The notes beneath the pieces are model-generated. The model did not search any database and was not told where the DNA came from. It was given only the letters and a program-made list of their open reading frames with translations. Shown here one piece after another: positions 1 to 6,032 of a stretch of DNA of 10,978 bases. The first letter of the stretch is position 1; each line of letters opens with the position of its first letter. The translations under genes were made by a program, and so were the position numbers. Origin of the DNA: Candidatus Tenebribacter mawsonii (lineage in GTDB: Bacteria; Cloacimonadota; Cloacimonadia; Cloacimonadales; TCS61); NCBI GenBank assembly GCA_030765665.1, contig JAVCCD010000332.1, positions 1 to 10,978 on the forward strand, in the 5' to 3' direction.

Positions 1-43
1 AAGATTCGGAAAGTTACGACTGAGTTAAAACTTTCCGAATCTT
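1..43. repeat. Perfect 15-bp inverted repeat, 13-nt loop
   Basis: Positions 1-15 (AAGATTCGGAAAGTT) are the exact reverse complement of 29-43, with a 13-nt loop at 16-28. Neither side has a run of T, so a standard Rho-independent terminator is not indicated, although the left side is cut by the window edge. A shorter relative lies at 71-91: TTCGGAAAG recurs at 71-79, and GGAAAG (74-79) can pair with CTTTTC (86-91) using one G-U pair. It may be a transcript-end hairpin for a gene outside the window or a dispersed repeat. Confidence 0.75.
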
Positions 44-89
44 ACGTTTAAGAATCCCTCTACAAGAAGCTTCGGAAAGGCTGAACTTT

Positions 90-110
90 TCTTTCATAAT
101 TCTTTCATAA
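90..110. repeat. Two tandem copies of a TCTTTCATAA unit
   Basis: TCTTTCATAA occurs at 90-99 and again at 101-110, a direct repeat with an 11-bp period. It lies between the hairpin-forming sequences and the MITE-like palindrome in non-coding DNA. No function can be assigned. It may be replication slippage, or a pair of binding sites on the same face of the helix. Confidence 0.5.
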
Positions 111-137
111 ACTATGTTACACTACCTTAAAAAGAAT

Positions 138-251
138 GTCTTTGCGAGTTTTCTACTTGCTGGTACAAATGAAGCAATCTCATTCTTTCTGAAAAAATTG
201 ATGTTCGAGATTGCCGCAAAAGAATTTCGTAGTAAGATTCCTCGCAATGAC
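138..251. repeat. Degenerate MITE-like long inverted repeat
   Basis: The outer ends are GTCTTTGCGAG (138-148) and CTCGCAATGAC (241-251), complementary at 10 of 11 positions. The inner ends GCAATCTC (174-181) and GAGATTGC (207-214) are perfectly complementary. The arms are about 44 and 45 bp with a 25-bp centre, and their middles have diverged. The pattern of a GTCATTGCGAG end paired with a GCAATCTC inner end resembles widespread palindromic intergenic repeats (miniature-element-like) known from many bacterial genomes; this resemblance is from memory. It lies just downstream of the minus-strand kinase gene, ending 15 bp before its stop codon, where it could also act as a transcript-end structure. 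Confidence 0.65.
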
Positions 252-266
252 GATTTTTAATATTAC

Positions 267-1670
267 TTAATCCTTTGCTAAAGCATTGTAGATTATCTCA
301 AAAATGTATCCGACATGAATCCGATTTGTGAAATCTATTTTTTCTACATTGATCTCAATAACCTTACCTTTATGATATCCAAATCTGCAAACATCATTGG
401 CATAAGTTCTATACCATCCGTTTAGAGCATCAATGTCACTCCTGCTCCAGCCACCTTCCATTTCCATCTCTCTTCCGCGTTGTTGAATCCGGCTCCAAGC
501 CAGATCAGTTCTACCTTTTAAAACAATCAAAAGATCAGGAGAAGGAATTTCATTACATACTGATTTGAATTTTGCGGTTAGCAGATCAAGTTCATTACGA
601 TCCAAAAATCCATCTTTATGGAATTGATAACAAAATACCAACAGGTCTTCCGGTAATGATCTATCCATAACAAAACTATCATCACCCTTGGTTCCTTTTA
701 TTTGAAGTTCTTTACGCATATCTAAAAAATGAAGCTGAAGATCGTAACAATATGTTTTCTTATCTTTTAGGAACTTCTCTAACAATGGATTATCTTCAGG
801 GTTTTCGTAAAGTCCGTTTATCTTTAAACTTCTTTGCATGATCGCTGTTAAGGTTGATTTTCCCAAACCAACATTTCCAGCAACAGAAATAAGTTTCGGG
901 TTTGCAAGCAAATATTTTTCCAACTTTGTCTCAGCATCAATTGCTTTTAGGGTCGCTGCTGTTTCAGGCAAAGTAACCCAATTACTTATTCCCGGAGTTG
1001 TAACACGTAATTCCAGAGACTTAATTTTCTCAGCGATTTTATTGATTGTACTCTCAATATATTTAACAATAGGGGTATCAACATTTGCATTAATTACCAG
1101 TACAGGGCATGTTACATGCCGATTTATAAACTGATCATAAAGCTGATTCAATTGTTCCAGATATTCTTTGGGGATACTAGCTTCACTTTTTCTTCCACGT
1201 TCCTTTATTCTTTCAAGTAGCACAGGGACATCAGCTTTTAGATATACCATAAGATCTGGTAGTGTTATTTCTTGTGTCATCAGATTATAATTTCGTTGAT
1301 AAGCCAAGAATTCTTCTTCTGTCATGTTACCCATGATCTTCTGAGCCATTCCAAAAATATGATAATCTTCAGCTAAGGTTCTATCTTCCAATACAATTCC
1401 CTTTCTATCTTCTATCTGACGCTGTCTGTCTAATCTACCATTAAAGAATTCGATCTGTGCCATAAAGGCGTTTCCAATCGGATCTTCATAAAAAGCATCT
1501 AAAACTTTAGGGTTAAATTTTTCTTGAAAAGCGTAAACTTTTTCATCACCAATTCTACTTGGAATAGTTGAAAGTAATATTTCACTGAATGGTTCTTTAC
1601 TAGCTGCATCTACCAAGGTAGATTTTCCTACACCAATATTTCCAACAATTCCAATTCTTAAATGTTCCAT
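267..1670 (-). CDS. Tandem fused deoxynucleoside kinase (two dNK domains)
   Basis: Two complete deoxynucleoside kinase domains in one 467-aa chain. Such enzymes phosphorylate deoxynucleosides with ATP in the cytoplasmic salvage pathway. Domain 1 (about 4-205) has the P-loop GNIGVGKST (10-18), the catalytic/DRS-type motif LEDRT (94-98), and an Arg-rich lid RIKERGR (154-160). Domain 2 (about 258-467) repeats these: GNVGLGKST (265-273), substrate-side PEDNPLLEKF (291-300), MDRS (335-338) and lid RIQQRGR (394-400). All key motifs are intact in both halves, so both may be active. The usual family length is about 200-220 aa; this is a head-to-tail fusion with a linker of roughly 50 residues. The start is ATG, with AGGA (1676-1679) five bases upstream. 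It lies 24 bp downstream of the zinc-ribbon membrane gene and is probably cotranscribed. Substrate preference (dA/dG, dC or dT) cannot be read from sequence alone. Confidence 0.9.
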   Translation of the reverse strand: MEHLRIGIVGNIGVGKSTLVDAASKEPFSEILLSTIPSRIGDEKVYAFQEKFNPKVLDAFYEDPIGNAFMAQIEFFNGRLDRQRQIEDRKGIVLEDRTLAEDYHIFGMAQKIMGNMTEEEFLAYQRNYNLMTQEITLPDLMVYLKADVPVLLERIKERGRKSEASIPKEYLEQLNQLYDQFINRHVTCPVLVINANVDTPIVKYIESTINKIAEKIKSLELRVTTPGISNWVTLPETAATLKAIDAETKLEKYLLANPKLISVAGNVGLGKSTLTAIMQRSLKINGLYENPEDNPLLEKFLKDKKTYCYDLQLHFLDMRKELQIKGTKGDDSFVMDRSLPEDLLVFCYQFHKDGFLDRNELDLLTAKFKSVCNEIPSPDLLIVLKGRTDLAWSRIQQRGREMEMEGGWSRSDIDALNGWYRTYANDVCRFGYHKGKVIEINVEKIDFTNRIHVGYIFEIIYNALAKD

Positions 1671-1694
1671 TATTTTCCTGTTGTTTATTTAGAT

Positions 1695-2504
1695 TTAGTC
1701 AAAAAGCTCGAATTCGTCCAAACTTTTATAATATTTTTCGATCAAAATATATGAATATGGAATCGTTACAAGAAGTCCTAATCCTGCAAATGCTGCACCA
1801 ATAATATTCATTACAAAGAGCCTGAACATTACAAAAGACTGTTGCCAACGCGTTTCCGCACTTGCTTTGTAACATGAGATTACAGCTTTTATGATATTCA
1901 TTTTCTTACGTATTATAAGCAATACAGCCGGAAAGGTTATTACTATCCAATAAAGAACTAAAATAAATCTGACAGGATGAAGGATCGGGTCGACAGTAAT
2001 TCCTAATATATAGCCTGTACAAAGAATTTTTAAAAGTAAGAAATAAAGTATATTCACAAGCACAAATAGGAAAAATTTAGGATAGTTCTTAAGTGCCTGA
2101 AAATACATTGAAATTCTGAAAGGTTCATCAGTAAAGTTCTCTTTAAACCCAAATGGGATAAGCGTAAAGGGAACTAAGATTAACAGCATGAGATTTGTAA
2201 AAACATAATGATCAAGTTTGAAACTTTCTGCCAACTCCATACGAAAGTATATTCCCAAACCAATTAATAAAAATGATGTGAGAATAATAAAAATTGAGAA
2301 AGAATAATATTGAGATTTAATGGGCTTAAATTTTTCCCAAACTTCATTATGATTTAATTTTGCAGAAAGTTTACCAGAAAGAGCTCCTGTAGGTTGACCA
2401 CACACATTACAAAAGAGAGCATGCTTATCAAGTTCATTATTGCATTTAACATCAATTTTTCTGCCATTTTTTGTTTTTTCTTTTCTCATACCATTACATT
2501 TCAT
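1695..2504 (-). CDS. Zinc-ribbon protein with about five membrane helices, unknown function
   Basis: No specific family is recognised. With the start chosen here the protein is 269 aa. Its N-terminus carries four cysteines (C3, C21, C32, C35; the last pair is a CNVC knuckle followed by GQP), the layout of a short zinc ribbon. A polar linker follows, then about five hydrophobic segments near residues 69-87, 103-120, 142-165, 177-198 and 226-255, with a short acidic C-terminal tail. The frame stays open to a TTG at 2519, giving five extra residues. However, the ATG at 2504 has AGGAAA (2508-2513) at proper distance, places MKC at the terminus as is usual for such ribbons, and is preferred. It is the first gene of a two-gene unit with the kinase. 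The ribbon should face the cytoplasm. It could be a regulatory or scaffolding membrane protein, but that is inference. Confidence 0.75.
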   Translation of the reverse strand: MKCNGMRKEKTKNGRKIDVKCNNELDKHALFCNVCGQPTGALSGKLSAKLNHNEVWEKFKPIKSQYYSFSIFIILTSFLLIGLGIYFRMELAESFKLDHYVFTNLMLLILVPFTLIPFGFKENFTDEPFRISMYFQALKNYPKFFLFVLVNILYFLLLKILCTGYILGITVDPILHPVRFILVLYWIVITFPAVLLIIRKKMNIIKAVISCYKASAETRWQQSFVMFRLFVMNIIGAAFAGLGLLVTIPYSYILIEKYYKSLDEFELFD

Positions 2505-2507
2505 AAA

Positions 2508-2513
2508 TTTCCT
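2508..2513 (-). promoter_or_regulatory. Ribosome binding site that decides the zinc-ribbon start
   Basis: On the minus strand AGGAAA precedes the ATG at 2504, with five bases between AGGA and the start codon. The alternative in-frame starts, TTG (2519) and ATG (2516), have no purine-rich site ahead of them, so the shorter product is favoured. Confidence 0.55.
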
Positions 2514-2519
2514 CATCAA

Positions 2520-2640
2520 TCATTTATTTCAGCTTGGAAAATTCTAAGGAGCCCTCATTTTGTCAATTATTAAAGTTCTTTACAAATAAAGCACTCAAAA
2601 TTTATTCGAGGTTGTTTTGAATATGAAGTAAGGAGGAGTT
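2520..2640. promoter_or_regulatory. Divergent intergenic region with promoter candidates both ways
   Basis: This gap separates the minus-strand pair from queD and must drive both directions unless transcription enters from elsewhere. For the minus strand a perfect TTGACA lies at 2566-2561 with TAGAAT at 2546-2541, but the 14-bp spacer is short. For the plus strand TTTACA (2579-2584) and TTTATT (2601-2606) are 16 bp apart, and TTGTCA (2560-2565) with TACAAA (2581-2586) is a weaker option. An excellent ribosome site AAGGAGG (2630-2636) stands four bases before the queD ATG. No preQ1 riboswitch-like fold was seen. Confidence 0.4.
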
Positions 2641-3012
2641 ATGTATAAACTTAATGTAACTTCAGATTTCTCATCTGCTCATAAATTAGATGGATATGAA
2701 GGTTTGTGTAAGAACCTGCATGGTCATAATTGGAAAGTACGCATTGGCATTATGTGCGAGAAAGTTGATAATATTGGAATGACTATAGATTTTGGTGAAG
2801 TTAAGAAAAATTTAAAAGAAATCATGATGATGCTCGATCACACTTATCTAAACGAGCTGGATCATTTTAAAGGAATAAACCCAACTTCCGAAAATATTGC
2901 AAAATTCATTTATAAAGAAATGAAAAAGCGAATTGAAGTTCCATTCTGCAAAATGACCGATGTTGAAGTTTGGGAATCTGACATTACTTCAATGGTTTAT
3001 TTTGAGGATTAG
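2641..3012 (+). CDS. queD: 6-carboxy-5,6,7,8-tetrahydropterin synthase (QueD / PTPS family)
   Basis: Converts 7,8-dihydroneopterin triphosphate to 6-carboxytetrahydropterin, the second step toward preQ0 and queuosine in tRNA; cytoplasmic. The 123-aa length is typical of bacterial QueD. The zinc ligands are visible as H14 in FSSAH and H27/H29 in the LHGH motif. The catalytic cysteine is C23, four residues before the first HGH histidine as in QueD. Also present are the D66-H67 pair in LDH, the PTSEN signature (81-85) and the late glutamate in VWES (E112). The start is ATG with AAGGAGG four bases upstream. No other queuosine gene is in the window. Directly at its TAG stop begins the inverted repeat of the GxxExxY cassette. 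A generic PTPS-like paralogue is possible, but the motif set fits QueD well. Confidence 0.9.
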   Translation: MYKLNVTSDFSSAHKLDGYEGLCKNLHGHNWKVRIGIMCEKVDNIGMTIDFGEVKKNLKEIMMMLDHTYLNELDHFKGINPTSENIAKFIYKEMKKRIEVPFCKMTDVEVWESDITSMVYFED

Positions 3013-3037
3013 CCACAGAGTCTTAGAGATTACAGAG
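3013..3037 (+). repeat. Left terminal inverted repeat of the GxxExxY cassette
   Basis: ACAGAG-type units occur at 3015-3020, 3024-3028 (TAGAG) and 3032-3037. The arm is the mate of 3466-3490 in inverted orientation (20 of 25 positions within these limits). The last unit also supplies the only purine-rich stretch (ACAGAGA) ahead of the GxxExxY start codon, at a distance of about 10 bases. Confidence 0.65.
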
Positions 3038-3047
3038 AAAACACTAA

Positions 3048-3431
3048 ATGAGAAATTTAGAAGAGATTAATACATTAACCCAAAAAATAATTGGTTGTGC
3101 AATTGAGGTTCATCGTAGATTAGGACCCGGCTTGTTGGAAAGCATTTATGAGAAAGCCCTTTGTATTGAATTGAAACATAATGGAATAAAATATGAAAGA
3201 CAAAAAATCATAAATGTTGATTATCGCAATCAATCATTGGGAATTTATAAAATTGATATTTTAGTCGAAAATAAAGTAGTATTGGAGTTGAAGAGCGTAG
3301 ATCGACATGATCCGGTATTTGAAGCACAACTACTAAGTTATATGAAACTTGGAAGTTATAAAATTGGTTTATTGATCAATTTCAATAAAGAGCTAGTTAA
3401 TAAAGGAATATCCAGAAAAATACTTGGATAA
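3048..3431 (+). CDS. GxxExxY family protein (PD-(D/E)XK nuclease-like)
   Basis: A 127-aa protein with the family signature GLLESIY (28-34), preceded by EVHRRLGPG (20-28). The second half shows the core expected of the PD-(D/E)XK-like fold (PDDEXK_3 type): D70 in KIDILVENK, then E80-L-K82 in VLELKS, and Q94 in EAQLLSYM. These residues would form a metal-binding nuclease-like centre, although no activity has been established for the family to my knowledge. The length is normal and the gene intact. It is the only gene in a 482-bp block with terminal inverted repeats, placed between queD and engB with which it has no evident functional link. Its ribosome site is weak (GAGA-type, in the left repeat). 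Family assignment is confident; function and mobility are inference. Confidence 0.88.
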   Translation: MRNLEEINTLTQKIIGCAIEVHRRLGPGLLESIYEKALCIELKHNGIKYERQKIINVDYRNQSLGIYKIDILVENKVVLELKSVDRHDPVFEAQLLSYMKLGSYKIGLLINFNKELVNKGISRKILG

Positions 3432-3465
3432 CAAAAAAAGTAAAATATGAAAAACGAACAAAAAA

Positions 3466-3490
3466 CTCTGCGCACTCTGAGACTCTGTGG
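3466..3490 (-). repeat. Right terminal inverted repeat of the GxxExxY cassette
   Basis: CTCTG units occur at 3466, 3475 and 3483, closing with CTCTGTGG. It pairs with 3013-3037. The arm occupies the space where the engB ribosome binding site would be expected; none is visible in the bases that follow. Confidence 0.65.
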
Positions 3491-3497
3491 CTGAAAT

Positions 3498-4115
3498 ATG
3501 AGAATTGTAGAATCAAAATTTGTTAAGAGCGCAGTTAAACCTGTAGATTATTATCCAACAGCTTTTGCTGAAATTGCATTTTCCGGAAAATCGAATGTTG
3601 GAAAATCTACTCTTATTAATACTCTCTTAAATAGAAAAGGAATCGCTAAAGTTAGTAATAAACCAGGCAAAACGCGATTGATCAACTTCTTTGAGATCAG
3701 ATTTAAAATTGATAAAAAGGAATTGGAAGGATTCTTTAGCTTTGTAGATCTACCTGGTTATGGATATGCAAAAGTAAGCAAAACACAGCGCGATTCCTGG
3801 AAAAGAATGATCTTAACTTTCTTTGAAAACAGAAAACAGTTAAGAGGCGTTGTATGTTTGGTTGATATCAGACATAAAGCCGATCCCAAAGATATTTTGA
3901 TGATTCAAATGCTACAATCTATGAATATTCCTTTCATGGTGGCTGCTACAAAATCTGATAAGATCCCAAAATCAAAAGCAAATGATGCAATATTAAAATT
4001 AAAGATTGGACTCAATTTAGCAGACCAACAAATATTTTCCTGCTCATCATTAAAGAAGAGAGGAATTGATAAAATTTTGAACTGGATTACAGATCGCGTT
4101 GTTGATTTTAATTGA
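3498..4115 (+). CDS. engB: Ribosome biogenesis GTP-binding protein EngB (YsxC/YihA)
   Basis: Essential-type cytoplasmic GTPase that assists large ribosomal subunit assembly. At 205 aa it matches the family. All G motifs are visible: G1 GKSNVGKST (30-38), G2 threonine T59 within NKPGKTR (54-60), G3 DLPGYGYA (84-91), G4 TKSD (151-154) and a G5-like CSS (182-184). The N-terminus, with FVKSAVKP (8-15), is characteristic of EngB and supports the start. An in-frame TGA at 3492-3494 rules out an upstream start. No Shine-Dalgarno sequence stands before the ATG; the preceding bases belong to the cassette's right repeat. The gene is followed after 51 bp by dxs. Confidence 0.95.
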   Translation: MRIVESKFVKSAVKPVDYYPTAFAEIAFSGKSNVGKSTLINTLLNRKGIAKVSNKPGKTRLINFFEIRFKIDKKELEGFFSFVDLPGYGYAKVSKTQRDSWKRMILTFFENRKQLRGVVCLVDIRHKADPKDILMIQMLQSMNIPFMVAATKSDKIPKSKANDAILKLKIGLNLADQQIFSCSSLKKRGIDKILNWITDRVVDFN

Positions 4116-4166
4116 CAAAGCAATTTATTATATGTGCTTTTTGGTTTAGAAAATAAAGGTTAAATA

Positions 4167-6026
4167 ATGTTAGAAAAAATAAATACGCCAAAAGACGTGA
4201 AGAAGCTTTCTATTGCACAACTTCAGGAATTGGCTGAAGATGTGAGAAAAAGAATAATTCAGGTCACAGCTGAAACAGGTGGTCACGTTGCTCCCAGTTT
4301 AGGTGCAACCGATATTGCGATTGCTATACTCAAAATGTTCGATCCGCTGGAAGACAGAATTGTTTGGGATGTTGGACATCAATCTTACGCGTACAAAATA
4401 CTTACAGAAAGAAATGAAAAATTTGAGACACTAAGACAATTTAATGGGTTGAGCGGATTCAATAATATTTTCGAAAGTAAGTATGATGCTTATGGAGTTG
4501 GACACGCCAGTACTTCTATTTCTGCGGCACTTGGAATAACTGTAGCTAAAGAGATAAAAGGAGAAAAAGGAAGAGCAATTGCTATAATTGGTGATGGTGC
4601 TCTCACAGGTGGCATGTCTTTTGAGGCACTTAATCATGCCGGGCATCTTCAAAAAGATATGATTGTCATTTTGAATGATAATAATTTTTCTATCTCTAAA
4701 AATGTTGGAGCTTTGCAGTCATACCTAACAAATATGCTGGTTAGCCGACCATATAATGCCACAAAAAACTTGATCTACGATTTTGTTCAACATCTACCTC
4801 ATCGCATTCGCAGAAGAGTTATCCTTAGTGCTCGTGCCCTGGAAGAAAATATGATAAACTCGCTCGCTCCAAATATCATTTTTGAAGATCTTGGCTTTAA
4901 ATATCTTGGACCCATAGACGGACATGATATTCCAAGAATGATCAGGATCTTCCATAAAATCAAAACAAATCTAACCGGACCTATCTTTGTTCATATTGTA
5001 ACCCAAAAAGGAAAGGGATATGAGCATGCAGAAGATGATGCGGCACGTTTTCATGGCTTAGGACCTTATGAAATAAAAACAGGTAAGAGCAAGAAAAAAA
5101 AGGGTGAAACATATTCAAAGGTTTTTGGAAATACACTTTGTAAAATAGCAGCAAAAAATAAAAATATTGTAGCAATTACAGCTGCGATGACTGATGGTAC
5201 GGGGTTAGCCGATTTTGCAAAGAAATTTCCTGATAATTTTTTTGATGTTGCCATAGCAGAACAACATGCCGTAAGCTTTGCCGGTGGACTTGCCGTTCAA
5301 GGGATTAAACCTTTTGTTGCGATCTATTCTACTTTCTTGCAAAGAGCTTATGATCAGGTAATTCATGACATAGCTCTACAGAAATTACCTATTGTATTCT
5401 GTTTAGATCGTGCCGGACTTGTAGGAGATGATGGTGCTACACATCATGGTGTTTTTGATCTTTCATATCTCAATCTAATCCCGGGACTTCTTATTCTTAT
5501 TCCAACCAATGCCGAAGAACTTTCTGCAATGCTGGAGTTTGCAGCTGAATACAAAGAAGGACCTATTGTTATCCGCTATCCTCGAGGTTGTGCGAAATAT
5601 TTGGATAAACCCATTCAATCAATTGAAATTGGTAAAGGTGAAGTTGTTCACGAAGGAAAAGACGTTGCGATTATTGGTGTAGGAAAAGCTATGGAAGACG
5701 CTGAATTTATCTATCAAGATTTAAAAACAAAACTTCCTGAAGTTAACCCATACCTTTTTAATCCACGCTTTTTAAAACCTCTCGATACGAATTTCTTAGA
5801 TGATCTAAAAAGCAAAGTTCATACTGTGATTACAATTGAGGATAATGCACTTATCGGTGGTTTTGGTGCTACGATAAAATCTCATTTTTCAAATTCAGAT
5901 GTTAAAGTTTATTCTTTTGGAATTCCAGACAAATTTATAGAGCATGGAACAGTAGATCAACTTAAAGATATGATTGGAATAACTCCTGAAAAAATTACGA
6001 AAGAGATTATCTCAATTTTAAAATAA
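4167..6026 (+). CDS. dxs: 1-deoxy-D-xylulose-5-phosphate synthase
   Basis: Thiamine-diphosphate enzyme joining pyruvate and glyceraldehyde 3-phosphate to form DXP, the first step of the methylerythritol phosphate isoprenoid route and a precursor for thiamine and pyridoxal phosphate. At 619 aa it is full length. Domain I carries the catalytic histidines H40 (GGHVAPSLG) and H71 (DVGHQSY), and the ThDP/Mg motif GDGALTGGMSFEA (142-154) followed by NDNNFSIS (170-177). Domain II (about 315 onward) has the activating glutamate E365 in AEQHAV, YSTFLQRAYDQ (387-397) and DGATHHG (422-428). The transketolase C-domain follows from about 495. The domain I/II linker is lysine-rich (GKSKKKKGE, 306-314). The start is ATG with AAAGG (4155-4159) seven bases upstream. 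mnmE follows after six bases. Confidence 0.97.
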   Translation: MLEKINTPKDVKKLSIAQLQELAEDVRKRIIQVTAETGGHVAPSLGATDIAIAILKMFDPLEDRIVWDVGHQSYAYKILTERNEKFETLRQFNGLSGFNNIFESKYDAYGVGHASTSISAALGITVAKEIKGEKGRAIAIIGDGALTGGMSFEALNHAGHLQKDMIVILNDNNFSISKNVGALQSYLTNMLVSRPYNATKNLIYDFVQHLPHRIRRRVILSARALEENMINSLAPNIIFEDLGFKYLGPIDGHDIPRMIRIFHKIKTNLTGPIFVHIVTQKGKGYEHAEDDAARFHGLGPYEIKTGKSKKKKGETYSKVFGNTLCKIAAKNKNIVAITAAMTDGTGLADFAKKFPDNFFDVAIAEQHAVSFAGGLAVQGIKPFVAIYSTFLQRAYDQVIHDIALQKLPIVFCLDRAGLVGDDGATHHGVFDLSYLNLIPGLLILIPTNAEELSAMLEFAAEYKEGPIVIRYPRGCAKYLDKPIQSIEIGKGEVVHEGKDVAIIGVGKAMEDAEFIYQDLKTKLPEVNPYLFNPRFLKPLDTNFLDDLKSKVHTVITIEDNALIGGFGATIKSHFSNSDVKVYSFGIPDKFIEHGTVDQLKDMIGITPEKITKEIISILK

Positions 6027-6032
6027 AGCAAA

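Larger units (their letters stand above)
3011..3492. mobile_element. Candidate GxxExxY cassette bounded by inverted CTCTGT/ACAGAG repeats
   Basis: The left arm 3011-3037 and the reverse complement of the right arm 3466-3492 match at 22 of 27 positions, including the outermost 13 bases AGCCACAGAGTCT. Each arm contains about three ACAGAG/CTCTG units at 8-9 bp steps (CTCTG at 3466, 3475 and 3483). The block contains only the GxxExxY gene. It begins within the queD TAG stop and ends 5 bp before the engB ATG, as if inserted between two housekeeping genes. No transposase and no target-site duplication are evident, so movement would need factors from elsewhere. My recollection is that GxxExxY genes are often flanked by such repeats in other genomes; this has not been verified here. 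Confidence 0.55.

Noticed and set aside
838..1134. Plus-strand frame of 98 codons inside the kinase gene
   Set aside because: Antisense to intact, motif-bearing kinase domains; no ribosome site and no family resemblance.
2520..2640. preQ1 riboswitch ahead of queD
   Set aside because: The expected compact pseudoknot layout (C-rich loop followed by an A-rich tail masking the ribosome site) could not be found in the leader; the strong AAGGAGG site appears open.
3048..3431. GxxExxY gene as part of a restriction-modification or toxin-antitoxin pair
   Set aside because: There is no methyltransferase, specificity subunit or antitoxin-like partner beside it; its neighbours are housekeeping genes.
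3013..3490. CTCTG/ACAGAG units as a CRISPR array
   Set aside because: Units are 5-7 bp at 8-9 bp steps and occur only as two three-unit arms in opposite orientation; there are no spacer-length intervals and no cas genes.
4112..4136. TTGACA at 4112-4117 over the engB stop as a dxs promoter
   Set aside because: The -35 match is perfect, but no -10-like sequence lies 15-19 bp downstream; TATTAT (4126) and TATGTG (4131) are too close.
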